Source: JACZXQ01 sp036986155
GTDB taxonomy: Bacteria > Gemmatimonadota > Gemmatimonadetes > Longimicrobiales > Gaopeijiaceae
Direction of reading: 5' to 3'
NCBI GenBank assembly: GCA_036986155.1
Contig: BTRA01000001.1
Location: forward strand, 14,775 to 78,774
Length of the DNA stretch: 64,000 bases
Part shown: one piece after another, positions 9,086-17,470 of the stretch
How the letters are laid out: each line of letters starts with the position of its first letter
Position numbering within the stretch: position 1 is the stretch's first letter
Made by a program: the position numbers and the translations under genes
The notes under the pieces: model-generated
What the model was told of the DNA's origin: nothing
Databases searched by the model: none
Seen by the model: only the letters and a program-made list of their open reading frames with translations

Positions 9086-10442
9086 GAGCGAGCTTGTTCA
9101 GGATGGCACGTGTCACCTTCTCCACCAGCCCGCCCAACGGCAGTTGTGTCAAGACATCGCCTAGGAACCCTTGAACCACGAGGCGTTCGGCCTGTTGCCG
9201 GTTCATCCCCCGACTCATCAGGTAGAAGAGTAACTCTTTGTCCAACTCGCCGACCGTCGCCCCGTGAGAACACCGGACATCGTCCGCCTTGATCTCCAGA
9301 TTCGGGAGCGAGTCGGCACGGGCGTTCTCCGAGAGCAACAGCGTACGGTTCGTCTGGTAGGCATCGGTCCTCTGCGCATCCGGATGAACTCGGATGATGC
9401 CACGAAACACCGCACGGGATCGCTCGTCGAGCGCGCCCTTGTAGAGCAGGACGCTGGTGGCATTTGGCGCGACGTGGTCCTGACTGGTGTTGTGGTCGAA
9501 GTGCTGGTCAGAGTCACCGAAGTAGAGCCCCCGCAATTCGCTGCTGGCACCGGGCCCGACCATGCGGGCGTTCAAGTCCACGCGACTGACCGATGCCCCC
9601 AGGGTCACATTGAGCGTGTCCAGCTCGACGTCCCGCGCCGCCAGTGTCCGTTGAGCTGAGTGATAGAACGCCCGGCGTCCGAGCCTCTGCAAGGAGACGT
9701 ACTGCACGTTGGCGCCGTCCTCGGTGATCACCTCGACGGCATCGGATACGAAGCTCTGCGCATCGAAGTCGTCCGAGAGGATCTCGTCCACATAGGTGAC
9801 CCGGCTGCCCGCTTCGGCGATGATCAGCGTTCGGGAGAAGACCGCCGTCCCGGCATGCGAGACCCAGCGAGTCGCCCGAATCGGCAGTTCGACGTGCACA
9901 CCCTGCGGCACATACAAGAGTACACCGTCGCTCCAGAGGGCCGAGTTGAGCGCGTGGAACTTCCCGACCTCAGGGGTGACCGCTTGCGTGCCGAGGTACC
10001 TCTCGAGCAATTCGGGATGGTCTTTCGTGGCTTCGCGGAGGGAGGTGAGTATCACGCCCTCCCCCTTGGCCTCGGACGTGATCTCCGTATGGACTACCCT
10101 ACCGTCCACAGCGATCAGACGGCCTGTGGAGGCCGTGTCTTCGTCCATGGTTTCGCGCACCGGGGCGGGGAACTCGCCCGCGTTGGAGGTCGCCGCGTCG
10201 GCAGGCTCCAAGCGCAACGCGTCGAGGTCGAGGGTGCGAGACAGGTCGGTGTAGCGCCACTCCTCGAGCCGTGTCGTGGGCATCGGCGTGCTCTCGTAAA
10301 CGGCCCACGCGTGGAACCGGCGTTCTCGCAGCCAGGCAGGGCCAGCTTCAGCGACGCGCTCCACGGCTTTCAGGTTGAGGGCTTGCGTCACCCCCTCCGC
10401 CGGCGCGTCCACAGGAGCGTCGATGACGTTGGTGTTGGACAT
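9078..10442 (-). CDS. sufD: Fe-S cluster assembly protein SufD
   Basis: A 454-aa right-handed beta-helix protein of the SufB/SufD family. The C-terminal core has the hallmark LYKGALDERSRAVFRGII and the conserved GATVGELDKELLFYLMSRG, where the conserved His lies in SHGATVG. The variable N-terminal helical part is about 150 residues. SufD pairs with SufB and the ATPase SufC to build clusters and bring in iron. Its ATG overlaps the sufB TGA by one base, indicating translational coupling and balanced SufB:SufD synthesis. Confidence 0.94.
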   Translation of the reverse strand: MSNTNVIDAPVDAPAEGVTQALNLKAVERVAEAGPAWLRERRFHAWAVYESTPMPTTRLEEWRYTDLSRTLDLDALRLEPADAATSNAGEFPAPVRETMDEDTASTGRLIAVDGRVVHTEITSEAKGEGVILTSLREATKDHPELLERYLGTQAVTPEVGKFHALNSALWSDGVLLYVPQGVHVELPIRATRWVSHAGTAVFSRTLIIAEAGSRVTYVDEILSDDFDAQSFVSDAVEVITEDGANVQYVSLQRLGRRAFYHSAQRTLAARDVELDTLNVTLGASVSRVDLNARMVGPGASSELRGLYFGDSDQHFDHNTSQDHVAPNATSVLLYKGALDERSRAVFRGIIRVHPDAQRTDAYQTNRTLLLSENARADSLPNLEIKADDVRCSHGATVGELDKELLFYLMSRGMNRQQAERLVVQGFLGDVLTQLPLGGLVEKVTRAILNKLAHG

Positions 10443-11857
10443 CAGCCGACCGACCCCTCCATCTCCAACTCGATGAGGCGGTTGAGCTCCACCGCATACT
10501 CCAGGGGAAGCTCCTTCGCGATCGGCTCGATGAAGCCACGTACGATGAGTGCCATGGCCTCCTCCTGGCTCATGCCCCTGCTCCTCAAGTAGAACAGCTG
10601 CTCGTCACCTACTTTCGAGACCGTAGCCTCGTGCCCGACGGTGGAGCGTTTTTCCTCGATCTCGATGTACGGGTAGGTGTCGGTGCGCGAGGTCTCGTTG
10701 ATCAGCAACGCGTCACACTCGACGTTCGACTTGCTGTTCACCGCACCCTCGTGAACCTTGACCAGCCCGCGGTACGAAGAGCGCCCATGGCCCTTCGAGA
10801 TCGACTTGGACACGATGGTAGAACTGGTGTTGGGCGCCGCGTGGATGATCTTCCCGCCCGTGTCTTGGTGTTGGCCGTCGCCGGCGTAGGCGATCGACAT
10901 GATGGAGCCCTGTGCGCCCTCACCTACGAGGTAGCAGGACGGGTACTTCATGGTGAGCTTCGAGCCCAGATTCCCGTCGAGCCACTCCATGGCTGCCCCC
11001 TGGTGCACCATCGCCCGCTGGGTGACCAGGTTGTACATGTTGTTGGACCAGTTCTGGATGGTCGTATAGCGGAAGTGCCCGCCGGCGTTGACCACGATCT
11101 CGATGACACCCGAGTGGAACGACTCGGTGGTGTAAACGGGCGCCGTACATCCCTCGATGTAGTGGGCCCGGGCACCCTCCTCGATGATGATCAGGGTTCT
11201 CTCGAACTGCCCCATGCGCTCCTGGTTGATCCGGAAGTAAGCCTGGAGTGGCGTCGAAAGCTCCACGCCGCGTGGCACGTACACGAATGATCCACCGGAC
11301 CATACCGCCGAGTTCAGTGCCGCGAACTTGTTGTCCGCGGGCGGGATTATCGTAGCAAAATACTTTCTGAAGAGCTCGGGGTGGTTCTTGAGCCCGTCTT
11401 CGATGGAGTCGAAGATCACACCCTGGGATTCCCACTCCTCCTTGAGGGAGTGGTAGACCATCTCGGATTCGTACTGCGCGCCGACGCCCGCGAGGATGGT
11501 TCGCTCCGCCTCGGGAATCCCGAGACGCTCGTAGGTTTCCTTGATGTTGTCGGGAACGTCGTCCCAGGACCGCTCCATCTTGTCCGTGGGACGGACGTAA
11601 AAGTAGATCTCGTCGAGCACGTTCTCGAGGCCGGTGAGGTCGCCTCCCCACCTGGGCATGGGTTTCCCCTCGTAGATCTTCAGCGCCTTGAGGCGGAACT
11701 CGAGCATCCACTCGGGCTCATCCTTGTGACGGGAGATCTCCCGAACCACGTCTTCGCGTAGGCCGGGGGGGGTGCGGAAGACGTGTTTTTCTTCGTCGAC
11801 GAAGTCGTAGCGATATTCGTCGAGCCCAAGTCCCTCTACGAGTTCATTACTCGGCAT
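10442..11857 (-). CDS. sufB: Fe-S cluster assembly protein SufB
   Basis: A 471-aa scaffold subunit. Conserved stretches include PPADNKFAALNSAVWSGGSF, the SufB-specific CTAPVY (the Cys of the sulfur-transfer path) and VGHEATVSKVGDEQLFYLRS. Length matches the family. No intein is present, unlike some bacterial sufB genes. Start ATG 11857 lies eight bases after the sufC stop; a frame extension upstream would only re-read the end of sufC. It forms SufBC2D, the site of nascent cluster assembly. Confidence 0.96.
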   Translation of the reverse strand: MPSNELVEGLGLDEYRYDFVDEEKHVFRTPPGLREDVVREISRHKDEPEWMLEFRLKALKIYEGKPMPRWGGDLTGLENVLDEIYFYVRPTDKMERSWDDVPDNIKETYERLGIPEAERTILAGVGAQYESEMVYHSLKEEWESQGVIFDSIEDGLKNHPELFRKYFATIIPPADNKFAALNSAVWSGGSFVYVPRGVELSTPLQAYFRINQERMGQFERTLIIIEEGARAHYIEGCTAPVYTTESFHSGVIEIVVNAGGHFRYTTIQNWSNNMYNLVTQRAMVHQGAAMEWLDGNLGSKLTMKYPSCYLVGEGAQGSIMSIAYAGDGQHQDTGGKIIHAAPNTSSTIVSKSISKGHGRSSYRGLVKVHEGAVNSKSNVECDALLINETSRTDTYPYIEIEEKRSTVGHEATVSKVGDEQLFYLRSRGMSQEEAMALIVRGFIEPIAKELPLEYAVELNRLIELEMEGSVG

Positions 11858-11865
11858 AGATTTTT

Positions 11866-12654
11866 CTACCCCTCCACTCCTGCGGTTTCCCACTCTTTCC
11901 AGTCCTTGTAGCCCGCTTCCTCCAAATCGAGGGCGAGTTCAGGACCGCCGGTCCTTACGATCCGGCCCTCCACCATTACGTGCACTACGTCCGGAACAAT
12001 GTGGTTGAGCAGCCGCTGGTAGTGCGTGATGAGAAGAATCGACATCTCCGGCGATTCCTCGCGGAGCTTGTTCACACCACTGGAAACGACCTTGAGGGCA
12101 TCGATGTCGAGCCCGGAGTCGGTCTCATCCATGATCGCCACGGTCGGGTGCAGAAGGGCCATCTGCAAGATCTCGTTACGCTTCTTCTCACCACCGCTGA
12201 AGCCGTCGTTCACGGGGCGCTCGGCGAATGAGGCATCCATCTCGAGGAGCTCCATCCGGTCGAGCAGGAGATCCTGATAGTCGAAGAGGTCAAGATCCTC
12301 ACCCTCTTCAGTTCGAGCCTGGAGGGCGGTCCTCAAGAAGTTGGCGATCGAGACACCGGGAATCTCCACGGGATACTGGAAGGCGAGGAAGAGCCCAGCC
12401 AAGGACCGCTCGTCGGGCTCCAACTCCAACACGTCCTTGCCTGCGAGTTCCACCTTTCCGGCCGTCACCTCGTACCCGGGATGACCGGCGATTACCTTAG
12501 CCAACGTGCTCTTGCCGGATCCGTTGGGTCCCATGATGGCGTGGATCTCGCCTCGGCGAAGCTCGAGATCGACGCCCTTGAGAATCTCCTGGTCCTGGTC
12601 GGCCACCTTGGCGTGGAGGTCCGTAACCTTCAGAATAACGGGTGTATCACTCAT
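11866..12654 (-). CDS. sufC: Fe-S assembly ATPase SufC
   Basis: A 262-aa soluble ABC ATPase. Walker A GPNGSGKST (42-50), signature FSGGEKKR (152-159), Walker B VAIMDETDSGLD (172-183) and the D-loop are intact. GEKKRNEILQM is the SufC-type signature. It is the first gene of the operon, with a sigma70-like promoter and palindrome upstream. ATP hydrolysis drives the conformational change in SufBD that exposes the assembly site. Confidence 0.96.
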   Translation of the reverse strand: MSDTPVILKVTDLHAKVADQDQEILKGVDLELRRGEIHAIMGPNGSGKSTLAKVIAGHPGYEVTAGKVELAGKDVLELEPDERSLAGLFLAFQYPVEIPGVSIANFLRTALQARTEEGEDLDLFDYQDLLLDRMELLEMDASFAERPVNDGFSGGEKKRNEILQMALLHPTVAIMDETDSGLDIDALKVVSSGVNKLREESPEMSILLITHYQRLLNHIVPDVVHVMVEGRIVRTGGPELALDLEEAGYKDWKEWETAGVEG

Positions 12655-12681
12655 CGTCCCAGTGCTTGCGAAAGGCCTCTA

Positions 12682-12698
12682 TTAAGAATGATTCTCTT
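12682..12698. promoter_or_regulatory. palindromic operator candidate for the suf operon
   Basis: A perfect 11-base palindrome AGAATGATTCT at 12685-12695 sits in AT-rich sequence otherwise absent from the area, about 30 bases before the sufC ATG and just downstream of the predicted transcription start. The core AGAA-N3-TTCT resembles the iron-control element bound by Irr, and the 7-1-7 layout is also loosely like a Fur half-box. Iron-responsive repression of suf is known in several groups. The regulator here is unknown. Confidence 0.5.
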
Positions 12699-12706
12699 TT
12701 TCAGGG

Positions 12707-12735
12707 AAGCTAGACGGACCCTGAAGTACCGTCAA
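12707..12735 (-). promoter_or_regulatory. sigma70-type promoter of the suf operon
   Basis: Read on the minus strand: TTGACG as -35 (12735-12730), a 17-base spacer, and TAGCTT as -10 (12712-12707). Predicted start near 12700, placing the palindrome at roughly +5 to +15. Spacing is ideal and the -35 is one base from consensus. The promoter lies between the divergent sufC and patatin genes. Confidence 0.55.
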
Positions 12736-12793
12736 GAGCGAGGCGGGTTCCCCGGCGGCCGTGCACGTGGATTACTGACACTCGGGTCAAGAA

Positions 12794-13660
12794 ATGTCCA
12801 CTGACGTGAGGCCCGCGGGTTCTCCCGCCCAGGGTGGGGGAGGCCGATGGCTGGTCCTTGGGGGAGGTGGCCTCAAGGGGCTCGGGCACATTGGCGTGTG
12901 GCGCGCGCTCACCGAGGCGCGGGTTCAGATCGATGGCGTGATCGGGACGAGCGTGGGTGGTCTGGTAGGGGCATGTTTGGCCGCCGACATGGACCTCGAT
13001 GAGCTCGAGAGGCACGCGCGAGCCTGTAGCAAGCCGGACATTCTGCGAATCAACCGGAGGGTCAAGTGGTTCGGAGGCGTTCGCCAGCAGAGCGTGTTTC
13101 TGGGCGATCCGTTCCTCGGTTATATCCGAAGCCTGCTACCGATTTCGGAGTGGAGCGATCTCGTGCGCCCGTTCCAGGTGAACGCTGTGGCGTTGGGAAC
13201 GGGTCGAACCCATTGGTTCGGGCCGGGAGCGCGGACGGACGTCACGCCCGCCGAGGCGATATACGCGTCCTGCGCCTTGCCGGGGATTTATCCTCCAGCG
13301 AAGCTCGGTGAGGACTACTTCGTGGATGGTGGTACCGAGTATCCACTGGCGCTGGGGCGGGCCGCCGAGCTGGGGGCGAGCAGCATCATCGCCGTGGACA
13401 CTGGGGCAGGTGCGGAGCGAGATCCGCAGTCCGTCGTCGATAGGGGACTGATCGCGGTGCACGAGCGGGTCTACGGCATCATGATGAACCATAACCGGCA
13501 TGAGATGTTGGACGCTTGGACGGATCCTCCGCTGCTGCTCGTGCGGCCGGCGGTGGAGGAACACGACACCTTCGACTTCACGCAGATCGGCTTCTACCTC
13601 GACGAGGGATATCGAGCGACACGCGATGCGTTGGAGCGGAGTAAGGACGTATTTCGGTGA
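12794..13660 (+). CDS. patatin-like phospholipase
   Basis: A 288-aa patatin-fold lipid acyl hydrolase. Oxyanion loop GGGGLKG (23-29), nucleophile Ser53 in GTSVGG and catalytic Asp178 in VDGG form the Ser-Asp dyad. The N-terminus is Gly-rich and lacks a clear signal sequence, so a cytoplasmic RssA-like enzyme is likely. It is divergent from sufC. Its TGA overlaps the GTG start of the next gene by four bases (GTGA), starting a translationally coupled trio with a lipoprotein and an M6 protease. Confidence 0.88.
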   Translation: MSTDVRPAGSPAQGGGGRWLVLGGGGLKGLGHIGVWRALTEARVQIDGVIGTSVGGLVGACLAADMDLDELERHARACSKPDILRINRRVKWFGGVRQQSVFLGDPFLGYIRSLLPISEWSDLVRPFQVNAVALGTGRTHWFGPGARTDVTPAEAIYASCALPGIYPPAKLGEDYFVDGGTEYPLALGRAAELGASSIIAVDTGAGAERDPQSVVDRGLIAVHERVYGIMMNHNRHEMLDAWTDPPLLLVRPAVEEHDTFDFTQIGFYLDEGYRATRDALERSKDVFR

Positions 13661-14040
13661 CACGACGTGCTTTCCGCGTCGCGGCTACGGCGCTGCTGGT
13701 TGCAGCGGTCGGTTGCGGCGGTGATGTCGGGCCCGAATTGCGGCCGGGCCTTCTCACGGCATCGCTCGTGTCCCCGAACGGCTCCGAGGGTGCCGTGCTG
13801 ATCAGCCTCGTCGGCGTCGGCGTGGGTTTCGCGGAGTCGGTGGAGGGCCGTGTGTTCACGTTTTCTCGCGGTGACACGACCCGCATCCTGCTTGTGCTGG
13901 ACAAACCGGGCGAGCTGGCCTTCAGGATCTCGGTTCCCGACGTGGCTACCCCTCCGGTGGCGACGGTCGTGCAGGTTGCCGACGGCACGAATGCACTCCG
14001 AGCCGACCTCTCGGCCTATCGGGTTAGGTTCTCGCAATGA
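13657..14040 (+). CDS. small lipoprotein, unknown function
   Basis: A 127-aa protein with a basic start, a hydrophobic stretch and lipobox VAAVGC (Cys about 20), followed by Gly-Gly-Asp. The mature part (about 107 residues) reads as a beta-rich single domain of alternating hydrophobic residues, with no Cys. I do not recognise a family. GTG start 13657 overlaps the patatin stop, and its own TGA overlaps the ATG of the protease gene (ATGA). The double coupling suggests it works with one of these two, for example as a membrane-tethered partner or chaperone of the protease. Confidence 0.75.
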   Translation: MTRRAFRVAATALLVAAVGCGGDVGPELRPGLLTASLVSPNGSEGAVLISLVGVGVGFAESVEGRVFTFSRGDTTRILLVLDKPGELAFRISVPDVATPPVATVVQVADGTNALRADLSAYRVRFSQ

Positions 14041-15926
14041 GGCGCCTGGTGCTTTCCGTGGCCTCGCTGCTTGTAGCCGTCTTGCCGTTCTCGGGCGCGG
14101 CCCAGGACATGGAGGCGGTGGCGGCCATGCGTGGTATTCCCATGCCGGCGGGATACCGTGAGCTAGTGAGCGAGCACCCGGACTTCTTCGAATTCCCAAA
14201 CGTCTGGAGAGGTCGTAGCGTCGCCAAGGTGGGTGGGGCCGCCGCCGACCCGGTCAGCGGGGTTTTCCCGATCATCGTGATCCCGGCGCTGTTCTCGGAT
14301 TCGGGGACACCGGTGTTCACCGCTGAAGACATTCAGCGCAGCCTGTTCGACGGACCTGCGCCTTCCGGAACCATCACCGATTTCTATCGCGATGCCTCCG
14401 GGGGGTTGTTGGCGGTAAGCGGGGTTACCGCCCCTTGGGTCCGTACGAGCATCACCATGGCGGACGTGGTTGGGACTTCCGCCGGCATCGGTCCGGATTC
14501 CCGCGTGGGAGAGTATCTGGCCGAGGCCCTCTCTCTCGCCGACCCGGGCATCGATTTCGGACAGTTCGACAATGACGGGCCCGATGGGATCCCCAACTCG
14601 GGCGATGACGATGGCGTAGTGGATGCGGTCACGTTCGAATTCAACGAGGTGGCTGGATCCTGCGGCGGACCGGCGATTTGGCCTCACCGGGCGGGTCTGG
14701 AACTTTGGCTCGGGGCACCCTACACGACGGGTGAACTCCAACCCGACGGGACACCCGTGGTGGTGGACGGCTACATCATTCAGGGCACGACCGACTGTAG
14801 CGGCACAGTGCTTCAGACCGCGAACGTCATCTCACACGAGTTCGGGCACGTGCTGGGCCTACCGGATATCTATCATCCCATCGACGGAATCGAGCCACAG
14901 AACCGCCGATGGGTGCTCGGTTGTTGGGCACTGATGGCCGCGGGTGCTTGGGGCTGCGACGACTCACCTGGGAGTGCCGGCACTTTCGGCCCGACTCATT
15001 TCAGCCCCTGGTCCAAGGACCGCCTGGGATGGATCGACTGGATCGACGTCGCGGATGCGCTCGACCAGGAGTACATCCTCGGCCCGGCTCAAACTTCGCG
15101 GAATGCCCTCCGCATCCCGATGGACGACCTCGGCCGGGAGTTCCTCGTGGTCGAATTCCGTCCGCGAGTGGGGTTCGACGGGTTCCTGCCCGTGTCCGGC
15201 GTGTTGGTCTATCACTGGGACCTCGGCGGTGATTTGCGGCCCGACAGGGGCTCTGGGGTGCCGTATGCGTTTTCGCTCGAAGAGGCCGATGGTCGAAGCG
15301 ATCTGCTTATCACCAGGACCCGGGGTGGGAATCGTGGCGAGGCCTCCGATGCCTGGGGTGTCGATGGCAGGGTGGGCCCGATCAACAGCCTGAGCGTTCC
15401 CTCCACACGCCGAGACGCCGGTAACCAGGCGAGCACGGTCACGATTCATTCGATCACGCTCGAGGGAGAGAACGCGAGAGTACGCGTGACAACGGTGGCC
15501 ACACCCACGTTGCTGGGCCTCGGTGAGTTGCCGACTCCAATACTGGCTCAGGCCTATGAGGGTCGCGTCCGGATGGCAGGTGGTGCCCTACCTTACACGG
15601 CTGTGCTCCCCACGGGGATGCCCACCAAGGGTCTCGGCGTCGCCGTCGACGGCGAGCAGTTGGTGATCGGTGGTGTGCCCGCCGAGACCGGGCCGGTTCA
15701 ACTCTTGGTGAGGCTCACGGACGGTCTTGGAAGCGAGGCCGAGGTTGTGCTCGACCTGGTCATCGGGCCGTTCGTGGTAAGCGACGATCGCCTGGTCCAG
15801 CCGTTCATTCTCAGTGACGAGGCTCCCCTCACCGAGGCTGAACGGAACCATCTGGACGCCGTGGGAAACAGCAACGGGATCTTCGACATTGGAGACGCGC
15901 GTGCCCAGTTGATCCGAGGGGGATAG
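14037..15926 (+). CDS. secreted M6-family metalloprotease with Ig-like and dockerin-like tail
   Basis: A 629-aa exoprotein. Residues 1-22 are a signal peptide ending in SGAAQ. The peptidase domain carries the zinc motif HEFGH with His267, Glu268, His271 and downstream LPD (Asp277), as in immune-inhibitor-A (M6) proteases. Cysteines in ADGxxGC-like segments around 290-310 may form disulfides. Residues about 490-580 form a putative Ig (He_PIG-like) domain. The end has one calcium-loop-like repeat, GNSNGIFDIGD, resembling half a dockerin. It is coupled to the lipoprotein gene. Role: extracellular or surface proteolysis. Confidence 0.87.
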   Translation: MRRLVLSVASLLVAVLPFSGAAQDMEAVAAMRGIPMPAGYRELVSEHPDFFEFPNVWRGRSVAKVGGAAADPVSGVFPIIVIPALFSDSGTPVFTAEDIQRSLFDGPAPSGTITDFYRDASGGLLAVSGVTAPWVRTSITMADVVGTSAGIGPDSRVGEYLAEALSLADPGIDFGQFDNDGPDGIPNSGDDDGVVDAVTFEFNEVAGSCGGPAIWPHRAGLELWLGAPYTTGELQPDGTPVVVDGYIIQGTTDCSGTVLQTANVISHEFGHVLGLPDIYHPIDGIEPQNRRWVLGCWALMAAGAWGCDDSPGSAGTFGPTHFSPWSKDRLGWIDWIDVADALDQEYILGPAQTSRNALRIPMDDLGREFLVVEFRPRVGFDGFLPVSGVLVYHWDLGGDLRPDRGSGVPYAFSLEEADGRSDLLITRTRGGNRGEASDAWGVDGRVGPINSLSVPSTRRDAGNQASTVTIHSITLEGENARVRVTTVATPTLLGLGELPTPILAQAYEGRVRMAGGALPYTAVLPTGMPTKGLGVAVDGEQLVIGGVPAETGPVQLLVRLTDGLGSEAEVVLDLVIGPFVVSDDRLVQPFILSDEAPLTEAERNHLDAVGNSNGIFDIGDARAQLIRGG

Positions 15927-15930
15927 GCTC

Positions 15931-16692
15931 TTACCTGCCTTTCAGGAAGGCGTCGAGCACGCAGGTGAGCCCACCCTTCTTGATGACCTCCGTGGGCGCC
16001 AGCCCCACCCTGCTTCTCAGGGCCCGCCGGAGGGCCGAGTCGCTGGAGTATCCCAGGCGGTAGGCCACGTCCTCGACCGTTGCCCTCGGTTCTGGTAGTA
16101 AGCGAGCCGCCTGAAACAGCCGGCCCCATAGCAGGACTTCTCTGGCGGTCGAGAGTCCCGAGCTGGGGAGGGCGCGCGCGAGTCGCCACTGGCTGAGCCC
16201 CATAGCGCGAGCGAGGTCCTCGACGTGTGGTTGCGAGAGCGCGTGTTCGGCCGCCCACAGCAACGCCTCCAACTCCACGCGGGTGAGCGTGTCCGCAAGC
16301 CGTGACTCGATGTGCGTGGCCACCGCCGCGGAGAGGGCCCGAGCGGTGGCCTGCTGAATCTGCCAGGGACCGTCCTCGAAGTCCGCCATGATGATGGCGT
16401 CCACCCGCTGCTGGCCGAGCCGAAAGAGCTCGAGTTCCCGCCTCGCGAAGTCCGAGTAGATCAGGATCGCGACGCCTTGCCTGATCCCGGAGAGCTCGTG
16501 GAGGTCGTCATTCGAGACGAAGTTGGAAGGGCTGTAGGCGTCGATGATGCAACCCTGAACAGGACGATCGTTCACCGCTGCAAGGAGTTCCGCCCAGCTC
16601 GAACAAGCGAGCAACTCATGCTGGGATCGAAGCGCCTCTCGAACCCGCGCGAGCCCGCGGGCGTCGGGCTGAAGAAGCGCTAGAAGTGCCAA
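15931..16692 (-). CDS. AraC-type regulator with receiver-like N-terminal domain
   Basis: A 253-aa protein. The C-terminal 110 residues hold two helix-turn-helix motifs, VEDLARAMGLSQWRLARAL and VEDVAYRLGYSSDSALRRAL, the latter with the classic GYSS turn of AraC regulators. The N-terminal 130 residues look like a degenerate receiver: alternating beta-alpha, IIDAYSPSN in place of the phospho-Asp region. The start is TTG 16692. It lies ten bases after the YbjQ-like gene, so it probably ends the ECF sigma operon. Ligand and targets are unknown. Confidence 0.72.
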   Translation of the reverse strand: MALLALLQPDARGLARVREALRSQHELLACSSWAELLAAVNDRPVQGCIIDAYSPSNFVSNDDLHELSGIRQGVAILIYSDFARRELELFRLGQQRVDAIIMADFEDGPWQIQQATARALSAAVATHIESRLADTLTRVELEALLWAAEHALSQPHVEDLARAMGLSQWRLARALPSSGLSTAREVLLWGRLFQAARLLPEPRATVEDVAYRLGYSSDSALRRALRSRVGLAPTEVIKKGGLTCVLDAFLKGR

Positions 16693-16702
16693 TGGAAGCT
16701 AG

Positions 16703-17041
16703 TTAGGGGGTCTCGTCACCCTCGGAGGGAACGGTGGTGACGGCGGTGCCGTAGCACAGCATTTCCGCCGCTCCCTGCATGACCATGGATGTCTGGAACC
16801 GAACGGCGACAACGGCGTCTCCCCCAAGTGTCTCGGCTTCCTCAAGCATGCGGTCGATCGCCTGCTCCCTCGCCTCGGCCAACATCTTCGTGTACTCGTG
16901 GATCTCGCCGCCGGCGATGTTTCGCAAGACCGCCATGATGTCCCGGCCGATGTGGCGCGCGCGGATGGAACTGCCACGCACGAGGCCCAACGTCTGCGTG
17001 AGTCGTCTTCCCGGAATCTCTGGTGTCGTTACGACGATCAT
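16703..17041 (-). CDS. YbjQ/UPF0145-family protein
   Basis: A 112-aa protein with the family pattern TTPEIPGRRLTQTLGLVRG at the N-terminus, then a helical stretch EAREQAIDRMLEEAETLGGDAVVAVRF and a terminal CYGTAV. YbjQ-like proteins form beta/alpha pentamers of unknown role. The ATG overlaps the stop of the anti-sigma gene (ATGA), tying it to envelope-stress signalling in this genome. Confidence 0.85.
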   Translation of the reverse strand: MIVVTTPEIPGRRLTQTLGLVRGSSIRARHIGRDIMAVLRNIAGGEIHEYTKMLAEAREQAIDRMLEEAETLGGDAVVAVRFQTSMVMQGAAEMLCYGTAVTTVPSEGDETP

Positions 17042-17460
17042 GTTTGTACGTCTCGGTATGGATCAGTCAGCCAATTGCGATAGCGCTCATAAATCACGCT
17101 ACCCAGGAGCATCACTACACCGATGACGATCGCCGCGCTAGCAAGCTTTTCCAAGAGGTTTGCGGCGGAGATTACGTATAGGTAGATCCCGTAAAGGGTT
17201 AAGACAAAGGACCCCGACACGATCAGTACCCAACCGACCGGTCGCGTCAAGCGACGACTGACCCGCCCCCACACGGACTGGCTCTCAGACTCGACGAACG
17301 ATAATGCGCGGAGATCTTCCTTCATCTTTCCGAAGACCGCCAGGTCCCGTTGAAGCTCGGTCGAGGCTGAGATCAGCCCATCGACGCGGGCACGGTCATC
17401 CGGCGACAACTCACCGTCGAGGTACCGCATCAGGTCCTCGCGACTGACTCCTGATGTCAC
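17038..17460 (-). CDS. membrane anti-sigma factor (putative)
   Basis: About 140 aa starting at GTG 17460, 10 bases after the sigma gene stop. The N-terminus SREDLMRYLDGELSPDDRARVDGLI is typical of anti-sigma domains, but there is no HxxxCxxC zinc motif. It is followed by a short linker and two hydrophobic segments (GWVLIVSGSFVLTLYGIYL and AIVIGVVMLLGSVIY). I infer a zinc-less two-pass membrane anti-sigma that holds the co-encoded ECF sigma at the membrane. An upstream extension of the frame only re-reads the sigma gene. Confidence 0.72.
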   Translation of the reverse strand: MTSGVSREDLMRYLDGELSPDDRARVDGLISASTELQRDLAVFGKMKEDLRALSFVESESQSVWGRVSRRLTRPVGWVLIVSGSFVLTLYGIYLYVISAANLLEKLASAAIVIGVVMLLGSVIYERYRNWLTDPYRDVQT

Positions 17461-17470
17461 GGCCGATTCC

